NCBI GenBank assembly: GCA_032209605.1
Contig: JASFXZ010000016.1
Coordinates: forward strand, 10,292,001-10,356,000
Direction: 5' to 3'
Length of the DNA: 64,000 bases
Source: Mactromeris polynyma
Lineage: Eukaryota; Mollusca; Bivalvia; Venerida; Mactridae
In this document: piece after piece, positions 36,401 to 47,061 of the stretch
How the letters are laid out: each line of letters begins with the position of its first letter
How positions within the stretch are numbered: the stretch's first letter is position 1
The notes under the pieces: model-generated
Databases searched by the model: none
Seen by the model: only the letters and a program-made list of their open reading frames with translations
Told to the model about the DNA's origin: nothing
Made by a program: the position numbers and the translations under genes

Positions 36401-39400
36401 GTCCGCCTTTGCAATATCATAAAGGGGCAAATGTCCGCCTTTGCAATATCATAAAGGGGCAAATGTCCGCCTTTGCAATATCATAAAGGGGCAAATGTCC
36501 GCCTTTGCAATATCATAAAGGGGCAAATGTCCGCCTTTGCAATATCATAAAGGGGCAAATGTCCGCCTTTGCAATATCATAAAGGGGCAAATGTCCGCCT
36601 TTGCAATATCATAAAGGGGCAAATGTCCGCCTTTGCAATATCATAAAGGGGCAAATGTCCGCCTTTGCAATATCATAAAGGGGCAAATGTCCGCCTTTGC
36701 AATATCATAAAGGGGCAAATGTCCGCCTTTGCAATATCATAAAGGGGCAAATGTCCGCCTTTGCAATATCATAAAGGGGCAAATGTCCGCCTTTGCAAAT
36801 TTGGGCATAGGGGCTAATGTCCTAGGGGCTAATGTCCGTCTACCATCTATGACTGATGCCATCATGGGGGCCTGTCAAGGTACAACTTTATGTCCAAATT
36901 CACACATTTGTTAGCCACTCTTTAAAATGGCCCGAGTTAACTCTACAAAGTTTTCATTTGCATATCTATACACTGAAATTACTGAAATCTCAAAAACAGC
37001 CTAAAGATGTCTAGAAGAGACGGAAGAAACAAAGAATGCTTTCAAACTTCAGTTACATTCAGTTCAAGCTTATGTTTGTTTCATTGGGTTTATATACGGC
37101 AACCGGTTCACCTAACCAGTTTTTCCTGGATTGAAATCTAACCAGTACTAACTTACCCTTCCACAAGGAGCTGGCAACTTCTCCACATGAGGAGGAAAAT
37201 CAACATTTTTATCAAATTTTCATGGAAGGGTATGACCTGCCGCGACCGGGAATCGAACCCGGATCGCCGGGTTACAAGTCCAGCGCACTAACCACGGCTC
37301 CAGTTCAAGCTTAGGAACCGGCTAAGTATAGAAAAAGATGCCCGCATTAATCAGTAATTTGATGATATTTTTCTTATAGTGCCGAGATGCTCTCAGCATT
37401 AAATAATGTATAGTAACCTAGTTATTTTGCATAATGTTCAACATATATATGATTTGTTATATGTAATAAGTGTTTATTTATACTTAATAACTTTGTCATC
37501 TAGTGGAGGTGTTTTTTCCAGTTTTTGTCGGTTATTACCTGTTTTTGCCACTGGCAAGGAAAAAACTTATTTTTGCCAGCAAAAAACCCAACCCTGGTCA
37601 AGTAAATAGTAATTATAGATTTACTATCCATTGTTTTCCTAAGCAAAAGACTTGTTAGTTGCTTAGTGAGTTTAACATTTTTACCGTGGGTGGATTTTGA
37701 ATCAAAAGCAGCGAGGGCAAGTGATTTGAAGTCAGCGGCCAAAACCTCTTGACCACTGAAGCCCCAATGGACTCATGTATAATAATAGCAACATGCCAAC
37801 AAACAGTTAAGTAAGTGACATAATAATCATCACCTGAAGCATAGTCTGGTTATATGGTTAATGGCCCTTTTTCTAGAGCAATTACATATTCAACATGAGA
37901 ATGGCTGCTAGAATCTCCAGTGGCCATTGTTTGCAGTTCAACGGCCTAAGGAGAAGCTCAATGGTGGCCATTAGCTCAGATTGAATTACATATTTAAAAA
38001 AATAGAACATTACCTGCATTTGACGCCACCATGGTAAACAAGAGGATCGTCCACATATCTTTTGACCTACAGTATTCACAAATAAATTGACAAATAAATT
38101 GACAAATAAAAATGCAAACATACTATATGGCAGTTTTTGAAAAAATAACTTTTCTAGCGGAGACAGTTAAATATTAATGAAGGGTATACGTATACACTAT
38201 AAGTCACTCAAATCGGAGGAAATAACAAATACATCAAGCCCTAGTTGGGTCACCATCACAACTCCTCTATGGTAGAAAGGGGATGTAACAGTGAAACAAA
38301 TAACAATAAAAATTCACTATTAAAGAGGACCAATTGTGGGGTCATTATCACCCCTCCTTTAGGACATTAGTACTAGGACTACCAGAGACTGGTTTGGATA
38401 ATGATTCCAATTTCATCTGCAAACTAATAATAGTTTTGTAGTGAACATCTTGACCAAAAATAAAAATCCATATTTAAACTGTGATGGCTGCCTTCCAATG
38501 TCACACAATCCATTTACTACTCAACTAAAATGTCTGAAATTTTCATCAAATTTTTGGTATGAAATACTCATTATTTTACTTACCATCTCCTCATCTCTTG
38601 ATATGTTTTCTGGATTTAATTTAGCAATGTGCATATGTGGCAGAACCTTCGCTGCCATCTTGCCAACAGCAATCTTAAATGACAAACATAAAATATGAAC
38701 TGTAGCATGATCAACTTTTGTTTATTCAATTCCTTTGAGGACTGGAACAGAAATCAACATCTGACCCAATCATATCTTTACACAATTCCACATATGACTA
38801 AAACACCAACAAGTCAACACTTTACCTATCAGAATCCGTTTCTGAAATAATTTTAAGTAACTATGAAACACTACTGTGAAATAAACTTGAGTTGATATGA
38901 GGCATATCGAAATTTGATCCATCTGGCAAGTGGGTAAAAACAAAAGTTAACTAAAGAAAGAGAGAAAAAAAGTTGCTACAGGGAACACAGCCTAATTCAC
39001 AATTCTGAAGACTGGGGAAGAAGCATTTCCATAGCTGAGTTTAAACCCATAACTTACAGATGAAGAGTCCAGTGCTCTACCCCTGACATTTTAAGTCAGC
39101 GCTAATGATCATACATGCAAAAATTGTCAGTAAACTAGTCACCCATTAATGTTTACAAGGTATGTCCGGTGGTTAGTCTCATTTTGAATGCTGGTACATC
39201 TTAAATCTATCAAAGAGAAAAGGTCATAATATTGCTTTGTGTTTCATGGATTTATTGTTGTTCTTCAGCTGTTATTTACAGTGGTCAGTTGACCTGACCA
39301 GCATTCCTGGGTTACCAACCAGTACAATACAACTTTCCCACTTAAATCAGAGGTGGAGGACGTATGACTTTATGTGATGAACATAAGTCTCATCTGAGTT

Positions 39401-42400
39401 CATATCAATGACCTCTAAATCGGATGTCAAGTACTCTACTGACTGAGCTAAACATGGCGAGCTTACAGTCATAGTGGTGCCATTTTACCTTAAATGGAGT
39501 GGCTGTTTTTCTGTCAGCAATCACAAGAGGTCCAATCAGAATAATTCCGGCAAAATATGAAGGTCTTTGTATCCCTGCCAACACTGATATAGCTCCACCC
39601 TGGAAAATTATAAATTCAATCTGTATAATTAACAATGACACGGAACTATTGGACACAGGTGTCCCAAACTTTACTGTATCAGCCTATTGAGGACTTTGAA
39701 TTCAGTATTGGAAGATATCGTGTTTGAGCGTTCAAGTAAAGCACTGGAAGATATTGTGTTTGAGCGTTCAAGTAAAGCACTGGAAGATATTGTGTTTGAG
39801 TGTTCAAGTAAAGCACTGGAAGATATCGTGTTTGAGCGTTAAGTAAAGCAATGTTAACAAACCACTATCATTTATCGTGTTTGAGCGTTCAAGTAAAGCA
39901 CTGGAAGATATTGTGTTTGAGCGTTCAAGTAAAGCACTGGAAGATATTGTGTTTGAGCGTTCAAGTAAAGCACTGGAAGATATCGTGTTTGAGCGTTCAA
40001 GTAAAGCAATGTTAACAAACCACTATCATTGATCTTGTTTGAGCGTTCAAGTAAAGCACTGGAAGATATTGTGTTTGAGCGTTCAAGTAAAGCACTGGAA
40101 GATATTGTGTTTGAGCGTTCAAGTAAAGCACTGGAAGATATTGTGTTTGAGCGTTCAAGTAAAGCACTGGAAGATATTGTGTTTGAGCGTTCAAGTAAAG
40201 CACTGGAAGATATTGTGTTTGAGCGTTCAAGTAAAGCACTGGAAGATATTGTGTTTGAGCGTTCAAGTAAAGCACTGGAAGATATTGTGTTTGAGCGTTC
40301 AAGTAAAGCACTGGAAGATATTGTGTTTGAGCGTTCAAGTAAAGCAATGGTAACAAACCACTATCCACTATCATTGATTTGATGTCAAAACACCAGGAAC
40401 ACAATTCACATTCTGACAAATATTCCATTGAAGTCTCATCACTCTAGGTGATACAATTGTTGTGATAAGCTTGATGCAAACTATTGGTGTAACAACAGCC
40501 TTTACTTAGTCAAGGGACATAACTCATCTCTTACATTCCACATTCTCAGGCATTCACAGAACACAGCTTAACAGAAGTAGACACTCTATACTAACCATGG
40601 AATGACCAATGAGGAAAACTTTTTTATTTGGAAACTTTTCTTTTATGGAATCTATGTGGAAGAACAAATCTTCAGTGTATTCATCAAAGTTAGAAATGTG
40701 AGCACGATCTCCATCACTCTGTCCATGACCGACTGAAAAACAATAACAATTATCACACTGCAAGAAATGTGTAACACTTGACTGACCTTAATCTTGGAAT
40801 TTAGACTAAGATATGACTAATGATGCTATAACTCTGGCAGGGAAACATAAAAAAAATCTGTATTACTTGAGCATTAACCAAATTTGTGTAATTTCATTAC
40901 ATAACATTGCAATGTCTTCAATTTCTCCCATTTACAACCAAATTGTAGTAAGTTACATCTATGGTTTCCATGTCAAGTCTTCAATTCAAACTATGATGAC
41001 AATACCAATAAAAGTATTTATAAGTTATTAACTGCAAAATTACACATTGACATTAAATTGTTTAGTTCAAATTCAATGTAATTCATCACGAAGATTAAGG
41101 AAGAATTTTCTTTTCACGGGACAAAATATATATTAATGACCTGTTGAGAAGTTCACCTCAATCTCAATGTGTTACTTACTATGATCATGAGAAAAGACAT
41201 AATGGCCCTGATTCACCAGGCTCTCAGCTAGTTCCGTATAAAACAAACAATGCTCACAATATCCATGAACGATGAATACTAAAGCTCTGAAAAACAAGAA
41301 ATTATAAGCTGTTATGGGGTGTGTTAGCTTATTCTATAGAAATTGCATAGAATGGATCTCGGCTAGTATGTTCCGTAACTAAATGGCCCACAATCCTCCA
41401 TTTTGGGGCCGAATATCAAGCTCATTCCTGCCATCGAAATAGTACATTTTTACCCCCTATTCAAATTCAATCTCCCCCACTCAGAGCCAAAAATAAATTA
41501 AATAGGAAAAAATATTATTTTTACGAGAAGTTTTTTCTGACAAGCAGACATAATATCTGATACATTTTCTTGATATGTGCAACTAAATGAGGGTTATTGT
41601 ATGTCTACACTGGTTTGACCTTGACCAGAAGGAAGTCAAAAAATTTCAACAGTTTGCTTGAAATCCCCCCACCACTGACTGTGACCCCCTTTCCCCTAAG
41701 CACAGTGAGGCCTCTGAACTAATACTGCCTAATTAGGCAACATGGCTAGCATCACTGTAAGTGGAGAGAAACCTAAATCTGTAAAAGACCAGGCCTTTTT
41801 CTGTCCATTTTGGGAAAAAGACCCTAGATAAATGGAAAATTTGCGAGTGTAGGACAAAACCCCCTTCATGAATTTTACAAGTAGGACAAAATCCCCTTCA
41901 TGAATTTTACAAGGTGGACAAAATCCCCTTCATGAATTTTACAAGTAGGACAAAATCCCCTTCATGAATTTTACAAGGTGGACATGCTGTTATTTTACTT
42001 TCACTTTGCATGTAGTCTAAACGGGCCCTATGCAATGTGATGTAGCATTTTCGAATATTTTCGAGTCCGCGAATTATATCATTAATTGTAATGTAGAATT
42101 TTGTTTTGTACTAACAAATTAATGAAAATCACCTTTAAACACTCAATTTTCGATAATTGTTCATCTTGTAATCTTACATAGTCCTACAAATTGTCCACAA
42201 CATGTTAGCAAAATAATATATTATACGAAATCAATGTGGACGCATGGACAAAATGATTTTCGCACGTTTGTTATTTATCCCGCTTCAAATGATGCCAGGT
42301 TCCAGAATCCAGATTTTTCAATATATTAAAAAATTTTGTCTAATTTTCGATTTGTATATTGACCGTGTTAATTAACTGGGTACGTTGCGCAGCCTTTACA

Positions 42401-45400
42401 CCGAATCTCTGTAAAATCTGGACTAGATGGAAACAATTGCCCATCTTTATACAATTAGCGCCTGGCATTTGGATTTCTGGACTTTATCCGGCATAGAAAG
42501 CATCAATTGCGCAATTGGAAATGTATTTTCCCTGCTGGTCTTGTTCGATAGTTCAAAATTAGTGGAAAGAGTGACACAAAATCATGTCGGAAAGTGCTAC
42601 ATGACATTGATAGGAAGCTGATAAGACCCTACATAACCGGAAAATGTCAAAATGTGAAATAAGTAATGTAGGGTCTTATTTATCGGTACGTTACGTTACC
42701 GAAATCCATTTTCCATTACCGAAATCCACTTCAAATACAACATCTGCAATATATAATGCTATTTTTTTAACATAATATTAAATAATTGGATAATTCAAAT
42801 ACAAAGAAGAAAAATATTGCATATTAAGAACCATATCTGGACGATTATGTCTACCGAAATCCAATTGCCACTACTGACTTACGATCGTCGCCATTTACCA
42901 TTACCGAAATCCACCGGTTTAGCAACTAATTTGTTTAACCATAAATTGTTAGTAATTTGATTTATATGCAGATTTCGGTACTGCCGAATGGATTTCGGTA
43001 CCGCCGAATGGATTTCGGTAGACATAATCGTCTATATTGTTCTTAATATGCAATATTTTTCTTTGATTTTTTGTCTGTACATTTAAACCAATCTAATATT
43101 TAATATTACAACAATAAATTAGCAATATATAGTGCAGATGTCGTATTACAGGTGGATTTCAGTAATGGAAAATGGCGACGATTGTAGCTCAGCAGGCACA
43201 CAACGTTGTTTCAACGTTGAAATATACTTGAATATTGGTCACGACGTCGAACAACAATATTTTGAACATTGAAACAACGTTGAAGTTGCAACGTTGAAGA
43301 ACGGTCGACTTTTCGACGTTGTATCAACGTCGAAATACGGTTGATGACCTCAACGTTGAAAATGGTTCAAAAATAGTTGCCATTTTGATGTTGTCATGAC
43401 GTTGAAATATTGATGCTGTTCTGTTTGTTACAATTTCCATATTCAATTTTGCTTAACTAGTAGTCTTCTTTTTTTGAGACTGAAATATTATCCAACATGT
43501 ATTATGCCAAAAATAGCTTTTAGTTCGGAAACGGAAACTTTCATCGCGCATGCATATAATGCGACCGCTGTTATTCGAACGATTACATCTAAGAGAAAGG
43601 TAATCACTATTTTTTTATTATTTTACTGGTGTTTACAACCTCTTTATGTCAAATAATTATGTTTTATTGTTAAGGATTTGACTTAAAGAAATGAAACAAA
43701 TCTATAAAATCATTTGTTGACCAAGTTAATTCCGTTTTATAAAGATTTTATTCTCACCAAAATTGGCGCATTTTCGCGATTTTGGGTTTAGTCTTGAAAT
43801 GTGTTTTGTTTTCTTCATTTTGTCACTATTAATGAGATTTAAATAAAATGTATGCACTATAAATACAACAGTTTTATGCAAATCCCTGTAACATTTAAAG
43901 TTGTACCGCATGTATCGCTGTATTGATTCCGTTTCGTACTGGTTAAGAGGTCGTTTCACCCCCTAGCTGTTTCGCCCCCATTTTGTATCTGTCTGTATCT
44001 GTATCTTATAGTCCATTACTTGCACATGATAAGGCGTTTATAACTTAAACGTGTTGCTTTTTAAATTTAACTTGATGACATTAAGCCAAATCATTGAGTT
44101 TGAAGTGAGCATTTTAAACATTATATTTCTTTATTTGAAGAATTTAAAATATATGCCATTTGATGTTTAATTTAAATACTGACAAATATAGATAAATAAT
44201 GTGTCTTTGGTATATGTACAGTAACTTCAACATTTATAGCACAATAATTGGTGAGATTGTCCTCACTTTTTAAATTTATAAGATAAAATTTATTGAATTT
44301 AGTTTTAAATTTCATTCACATTAAGGTTGCTGATGTAAAATTGAAAAATCAATTGTAACTTCTAATAATGAACCTAATCAGACAGAGTATGAAGAACAAG
44401 GTAACACTCGTGGAAGTATTTGAAGAGTGTTGCATTTGCAAAAATTGTTTCCTTAATGTAAGTATTTTTTAAATTATTTTTTCAGGAAGCATTCAGACAG
44501 CCTTTACCGATGTGAGGGAAACCAAAACAAGAGGTTATATGGCCCGTCACCTAAAGTACGCCCCAGGAAGGACCGGAGGAGTACGCAGAGCAAAACAGGA
44601 GATTGTTGACATTAATATCTCTGAACATTCTGATTGAACATTGTTAAATATGGATCTGGGACGGAATTCATTATTACATATTGATGCATGTGTGTAGTGA
44701 CAGTGTTACTGCATCAGTCTAGGCTTCTTATTTTTTTAAAAGACGTGTTCATTTATACAAAAATTTGGTTCAAACATTTGTTTACTTCCTCAAAATGGAC
44801 ATCCTAGATTATGACCCCGGATTTATCTCTACTTTTATTGAAAAATATTCTTTATAAGTATTGGGGAGATACCATTCTCGTTCATGTGTAAACTATTGTC
44901 AAAATATCAAATAGCTTTGTTGGACTCATTTTGAGCTCGTTTCCAATATAACAATATATAACTTATTGTTTATGCTCTTTCAAATAAAATTAACTCTTTT
45001 TATTAAATAACTATTAATTATTAGCCCTTAAACACAGCATTTGCCTCGTCCAATAATACAAAGGCCTCCTCTATAACAGGGCCAATATCAATATCACTTT
45101 TCGGCCCGGGGCCGTTAACTGATATTGATATTGGCCCGCATTTTAAAGAATTTGATTGGCTAATTAAACAGGGCCAAAAAATGATATAGATTCGCAGCTG
45201 GAAATTCGGAAACGGCAGCCATTATATTTTAAAGTCAGTATTTAAACGTTCGTCGACAGTTTTTAGCACGGAACTAATTCATAGTTTTAGCGTATACAGA
45301 AAAAAAACACGATTTAGTGGTATGTAACCGCTGTGTACGTAAAATTTACAAGCGTTTATATTCACTCGGATCAATGCGGAAGAATGTCGTCTGGCGAGGA

Positions 45401-47061
45401 AATGTTAGAGCTGCTAGCTAATGAAGTTATTTAATAAAATTGTCAATAAATAAGTGATTTGACATTGGCCCTGTTATTTGTCCTCGGGACAGTCGTATTG
45501 GCCCTCGGCCTTCGGCCTCGTGCCAATACGACTGCCCTCGGACAAATAACAGGGCCAATATCAAATCACTTATTTATTAACATATATGTATGACTTATTG
45601 TAAAATTTAAACTTATTTTACCATTTACATGTACATATATATACACGTTGACATTATATATGTACAGATGTATATTTTACTGACGATGTACCTTGTACAA
45701 GCCTAAATAAAGTTACTGTTCTGTTCTTAATATATAATATACAGTGTATACTGATCTGATAAAAGGCTACACAAACCATATATGTGACTCTTCATAGTCA
45801 TACATGTAACCACAAGACTGTGCCTTATTGTTGCCTACAGTTTAAATCCCTCGTACATTGTATCATTTAGATCCTATATAACATTAATAACATTTATTTG
45901 AATATTATCTTTCAAGCTCAAATATATGCCAAAATGTATTTTAATTCGTATGACGTCATTTCGATGTAATTTCATATTTTTTTCACCTGATGAAGGCCAA
46001 ATGGCTGAACTGTTGATAAATAAATAAAATAAATAAATGTAATCCAAAGAAAACTGTGTTCTTTATAGAGTTTCCATCGTGACGTTTCAACGTTGAAACC
46101 GCAACGTTGTTTCAACCTAGTTTCAACGTTGAAACCGTAACGTTGTTTCAATGTTGAAATCACAACGTCAATACAACTTTCAAATACAATCATTTTTCAA
46201 CGTTGTCTAAAGGTAGAAGTATGACCGTTGTTTCAAAGTTGCTACAACGTTATTGTGCCTGCTGGGAGGTTGGTAGTGGCGATTGGATTTCGGTAGACAT
46301 AAACTTCTATATTGTTCTTAATATGCAATATTTTTCTTTGACTTGTGGCTGTGCCTGTGCATTTGAATTATCCAATTATTTAATATTATGTTAAAAAATA
46401 TAATTATATATTGCAGATGTTGGCTTTGAAGTGGATTTCAGTAAAATTTCGGTATTCTAACGTACCCCTTATTTATAGGACTGGTGCCCGATATGAAATG
46501 AAATAATAAATTGAATCCATCCATCCTTTCACACCTTATTTATAGGACTGGTGCCCGATATGAAATAATAAATTGAATCCATCCATCCTTTCACACCTTA
46601 TTTATAGGACTGGTGCCCGATATGAAATAATAAATTGAATCCATCCATCCTTTCACACCTTATTTATAGGACTGGTGCCCGATATGAAATGAAATAATAA
46701 ATTGAATCCATCCATCCTTTCACACCTTATTTATAGGACTAGTGCCCGAAATGAAATAATAAATTGAATCCATCCATCCTTTCACGAGTTATTGATTAGA
46801 TATCATCAACACGTATGGATGTACAGACAACTAACACTTCTTGCATTGCCCCTTCAACATTCTTCGAATGGCTGTGACAAAATTATAAAGTAGGCTAACT
46901 TAATAAGCTTTAAAAGATTTTACTATCCAAATGGAATATATCCGAATTTCAAGGATATCTGGATCAACATACTTCACATTTTCATTTTTCTCCTCGTCTT
47001 CATTCCAATATCGAGCGTAAAGTTGTCGACCTTTTGCGTTCGTTATTTTCGTTTCTGACAT
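33398..47061 (-). CDS. MGLL: monoglyceride lipase (complete, 8 exons)
   Basis: Splits 2-monoacylglycerols, including endocannabinoid-type lipids, into glycerol and fatty acid; a membrane-associated serine hydrolase. Exons (minus): 46973-47061, 41180-41286, 40596-40732, 39489-39599, 38584-38673, 38014-38066, 34665-34827, 33398-33496. All introns are GT-AG with matching phases, giving 849 bases and 282 residues against about 300 in vertebrates; the N-terminus is shorter. Alpha/beta-hydrolase fold with S110 in GHSMGG, D227 in LHGSKDALC and H257 in EGAFHQLHKEL. The oxyanion-hole motif is HGYCEH (37-42) where vertebrates have HGAGEH. The start is the first in-frame ATG, followed by SETKITNAKGRQLYARYW. 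Divergent from DNAJC2. Introns 1, 3 and 6 carry large repeats and transposons, but no exon is damaged. Confidence 0.95.
33590..33950. other. MGLL intron 7 repeat-like patch
   Basis: ATTCGAATATTCGGTCAACC and, 250 bases on, inverted GTATTCGAATATTCAGAGGT suggest a small fold-back repeat. A poly-C run lies at 33816-33830. Confidence 0.4.
34665..34827 (-). CDS. MGLL: MGLL exon 7
   Basis: Acceptor AATTACAG, donor AAAA/GTATGT; contains WPFFVLHGSKDALCEVAGA with catalytic D227. Confidence 0.93.
35226..36192 (+). mobile_element. pogo/Tigger-like element, internally deleted
   Basis: 967 bp with ends CAGTGGAACCCCTC and GAGGGGTTCCACTG between TA dinucleotides. Subterminal AAACCGGA and CTCTAAACC motifs repeat near both ends. 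Confidence 0.85.
35843..36019 (+). pseudogene. pogo/Tigger transposase, DNA-binding domain remnant
   Basis: 58 codons: MSAPPSKRRRIELSLDDKIK, then SAKFGIGKSTVSDM. This is the N-terminal helix-turn-helix of pogo transposases. The frame stops soon after, and the DDE catalytic part is missing. Confidence 0.8.
36285..36800. repeat. 32-bp minisatellite, about 16 copies
   Basis: Unit AAAGGGGCAAATGTCCGCCT plus TTGCAATATCAT; the central copies appear identical. Confidence 0.95.
37073..37300 (-). mobile_element. tRNA-derived SINE, second copy
   Basis: Minus-strand relative of the 16815-17074 SINE: B box GGTTCGATTCCCGG and head TTAGTGCGCTGGACTTGTAA. The 13-bp duplication CAGTTCAAGCTTA is at 37060-37072 and 37301-37313. 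Confidence 0.85.
37690..37770 (-). repeat. degenerate tRNA-like SINE head
   Basis: Reverse strand: GGCTTCAGTGGTCAAGAGG and TTTTGATTCAAAA at A/B-box spacing. Confidence 0.35.
38014..38066 (-). CDS. MGLL: MGLL exon 6
   Basis: 53 bp, acceptor TACTGTAG, donor TGCAG/GTAATG; encodes VKRYVDDPLVYHGGVKC, the DPLV cap region. Confidence 0.92.
38584..38673 (-). CDS. MGLL: MGLL exon 5
   Basis: 90 bp, phase 0; encodes IAVGKMAAKVLPHMHIAKLN and NPENISRDEEM of the lid region. Confidence 0.92.
38958..39110 (-). repeat. R1 3'-end fragment plus tRNA-like head
   Basis: Reverse strand has TGTTCCCTGTAGCAACTT (the R1 end, 38970-38995). Next to it are GGGGTAGAGCACTGGACTC and GGGTTTAAACTC, tRNA-like A and B boxes. 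Confidence 0.4.
39385..39465 (-). repeat. degenerate tRNA-like SINE head
   Basis: Reverse strand TTTAGCTCAGTCAGTAGAGT and a weak B box, GATATGAACTC. Confidence 0.35.
39489..39599 (-). CDS. MGLL: MGLL exon 4
   Basis: 111 bp, phase 0; begins GGAISVLAGIQRPSYFAG, completing the nucleophile elbow GHSM-GG across the intron. Confidence 0.93.
39703..40375. repeat. 36-bp minisatellite with higher-order blocks
   Basis: Unit GTGTTTGAGCGTTCAAGTAA plus AGCACTGGAAGATATT. Blocks end in GCAATGTTAACAAACCACTA (39851, 40006) or GCAATGGTAACAAACC (40345), so groups of units were duplicated as well as single ones. It lies in MGLL intron 3, less than 250 bases from exon 3. Confidence 0.95.
40596..40732 (-). CDS. 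MGLL: MGLL exon 3
   Basis: 137 bp; encodes GHGQSDGDRAHISNFDEY to VFLIGHSM with nucleophile S110. Donor CATG/GTTAGT. Confidence 0.94.
41180..41286 (-). CDS. MGLL: MGLL exon 2
   Basis: 107 bp; ALVFIVHGYCEH (oxyanion motif) to GHYVFSHDH. Confidence 0.94.
41845..41985. repeat. ~32-bp tandem repeat, 4 copies
   Basis: Recurring CCCCTTCATGAATTTTACAA followed by GTAGGACAAAAT or GGTGGACAAAAT. Confidence 0.85.
41985..42676. repeat. interspersed repeat R2, copy 1
   Basis: About 690 bp aligning with 50030-50695: shared TATTTTACTTTCACTTTG, CTAAACGGGCCCTATGC and CGCGAATTATATCATTAA. It ends in a hairpin (AAGACCCTACAT ... ATGTAGGGTCTT, about 42625-42678). Its 3' edge is cut by the element at 42685. Confidence 0.8.
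42677..42684. repeat. 8-bp target-site duplication, left
   Basis: TTATTTAT, repeated at 46469-46476. Confidence 0.8.
45079..45155. repeat. hairpin, 18-bp perfect arms
   Basis: GGGCCAATATCAATATCA pairs with TGATATTGATATTGGCCC around TTTTCGGCCCGGGGCC. Confidence 0.75.
45439..45585. repeat. ~145-bp near-perfect palindrome
   Basis: Arms of about 70 bp meet at GGCC-TTC-GGCC. The left arm holds AATAAATAAGTGATTTGACA and GGCCCTGTTATTTGTCC; the right arm is its reverse complement with few mismatches. Its outer sequence (ACAGGGCCAATATCAA) also occurs at the 45079 hairpin, so the two may be the ends of one fold-back MITE (45075-45590). Confidence 0.85.
46469..46787. repeat. 62-67 bp tandem repeat, about 5 copies
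   Basis: Unit TTATTTATAGGACTGGTGCC plus CGATATGAAATAATAAATTG and AATCCATCCATCCTTTCACA. Some units carry an extra GAAAT. Confidence 0.9.
46973..47061 (-). CDS. MGLL: MGLL exon 1 (coding part)
   Basis: Starts MSETKITNAKGRQLYARYW, rich in Glu/Asn; donor GTGAA/GTATGTTG leaves two bases that complete a lysine codon with exon 2. Confidence 0.88.

Larger units (their letters stand above)
34879..37596. mobile_element. 2.7-kb hAT-like element in MGLL intron 6
   Basis: Ends CAGGGTTGGACAGTTTTTGC and, reverse-complemented, CAGGGTTGGGTTTTTTGCTG, flanked by the exact 8-bp duplication GTCAAGTA (34871-34878, 37597-37604). These are hAT features. No transposase remains. Inside are a Tigger-like element, a 32-bp minisatellite and a SINE, so it is non-autonomous and a target for later insertions. 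Confidence 0.8.
43190..46264. mobile_element. nested element with CAGCAGGCACA ends and AACGTTG arrays
   Basis: Inverted ends CAGCAGGCACACAACGTTGT (left) and CAGCAGGCACAATAACGTTG (right, reverse-complemented). Both subterminal regions (43200-43400, 46080-46260) are full of CAACGTTGAAAC-type palindromic repeats. No clear target duplication. About 2.7 kb between them shows no long frame. Confidence 0.7.
42685..46468. mobile_element. 3.8-kb long-TIR element with 8-bp duplication
   Basis: Ends CGGTACGTTACGTTACCGAA and, reverse-complemented, GGGGTACGTTAGAATACCGA. Homology continues about 190 bp inward (shared CATCTGCAATATATAAT, TAATTGGATAATTCAAAT, GTCTACCGAAATCCA). The left arm is itself partly palindromic: its inner part recurs inverted at about 42960-43150. 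The 8-bp duplication suggests hAT-type or similar integration. No transposase frame is visible. Confidence 0.75.

Noticed and set aside
40012..40428. Repetitive 104-138 codon frames on both strands
   Set aside because: By-product of the 36-bp minisatellite in MGLL intron 3.
44480..44640. Possible exon with KTRGYMARHLKYAPG-like text
   Set aside because: No acceptor-donor pair or frame extension supports it; it lies inside a transposon.
43181..46275. Target-site duplication for the CAGCAGGCACA element
   Set aside because: The flanks GTAGCT and GGAGGT do not match at any usual length, even when compared with the inverted copy near 42870.
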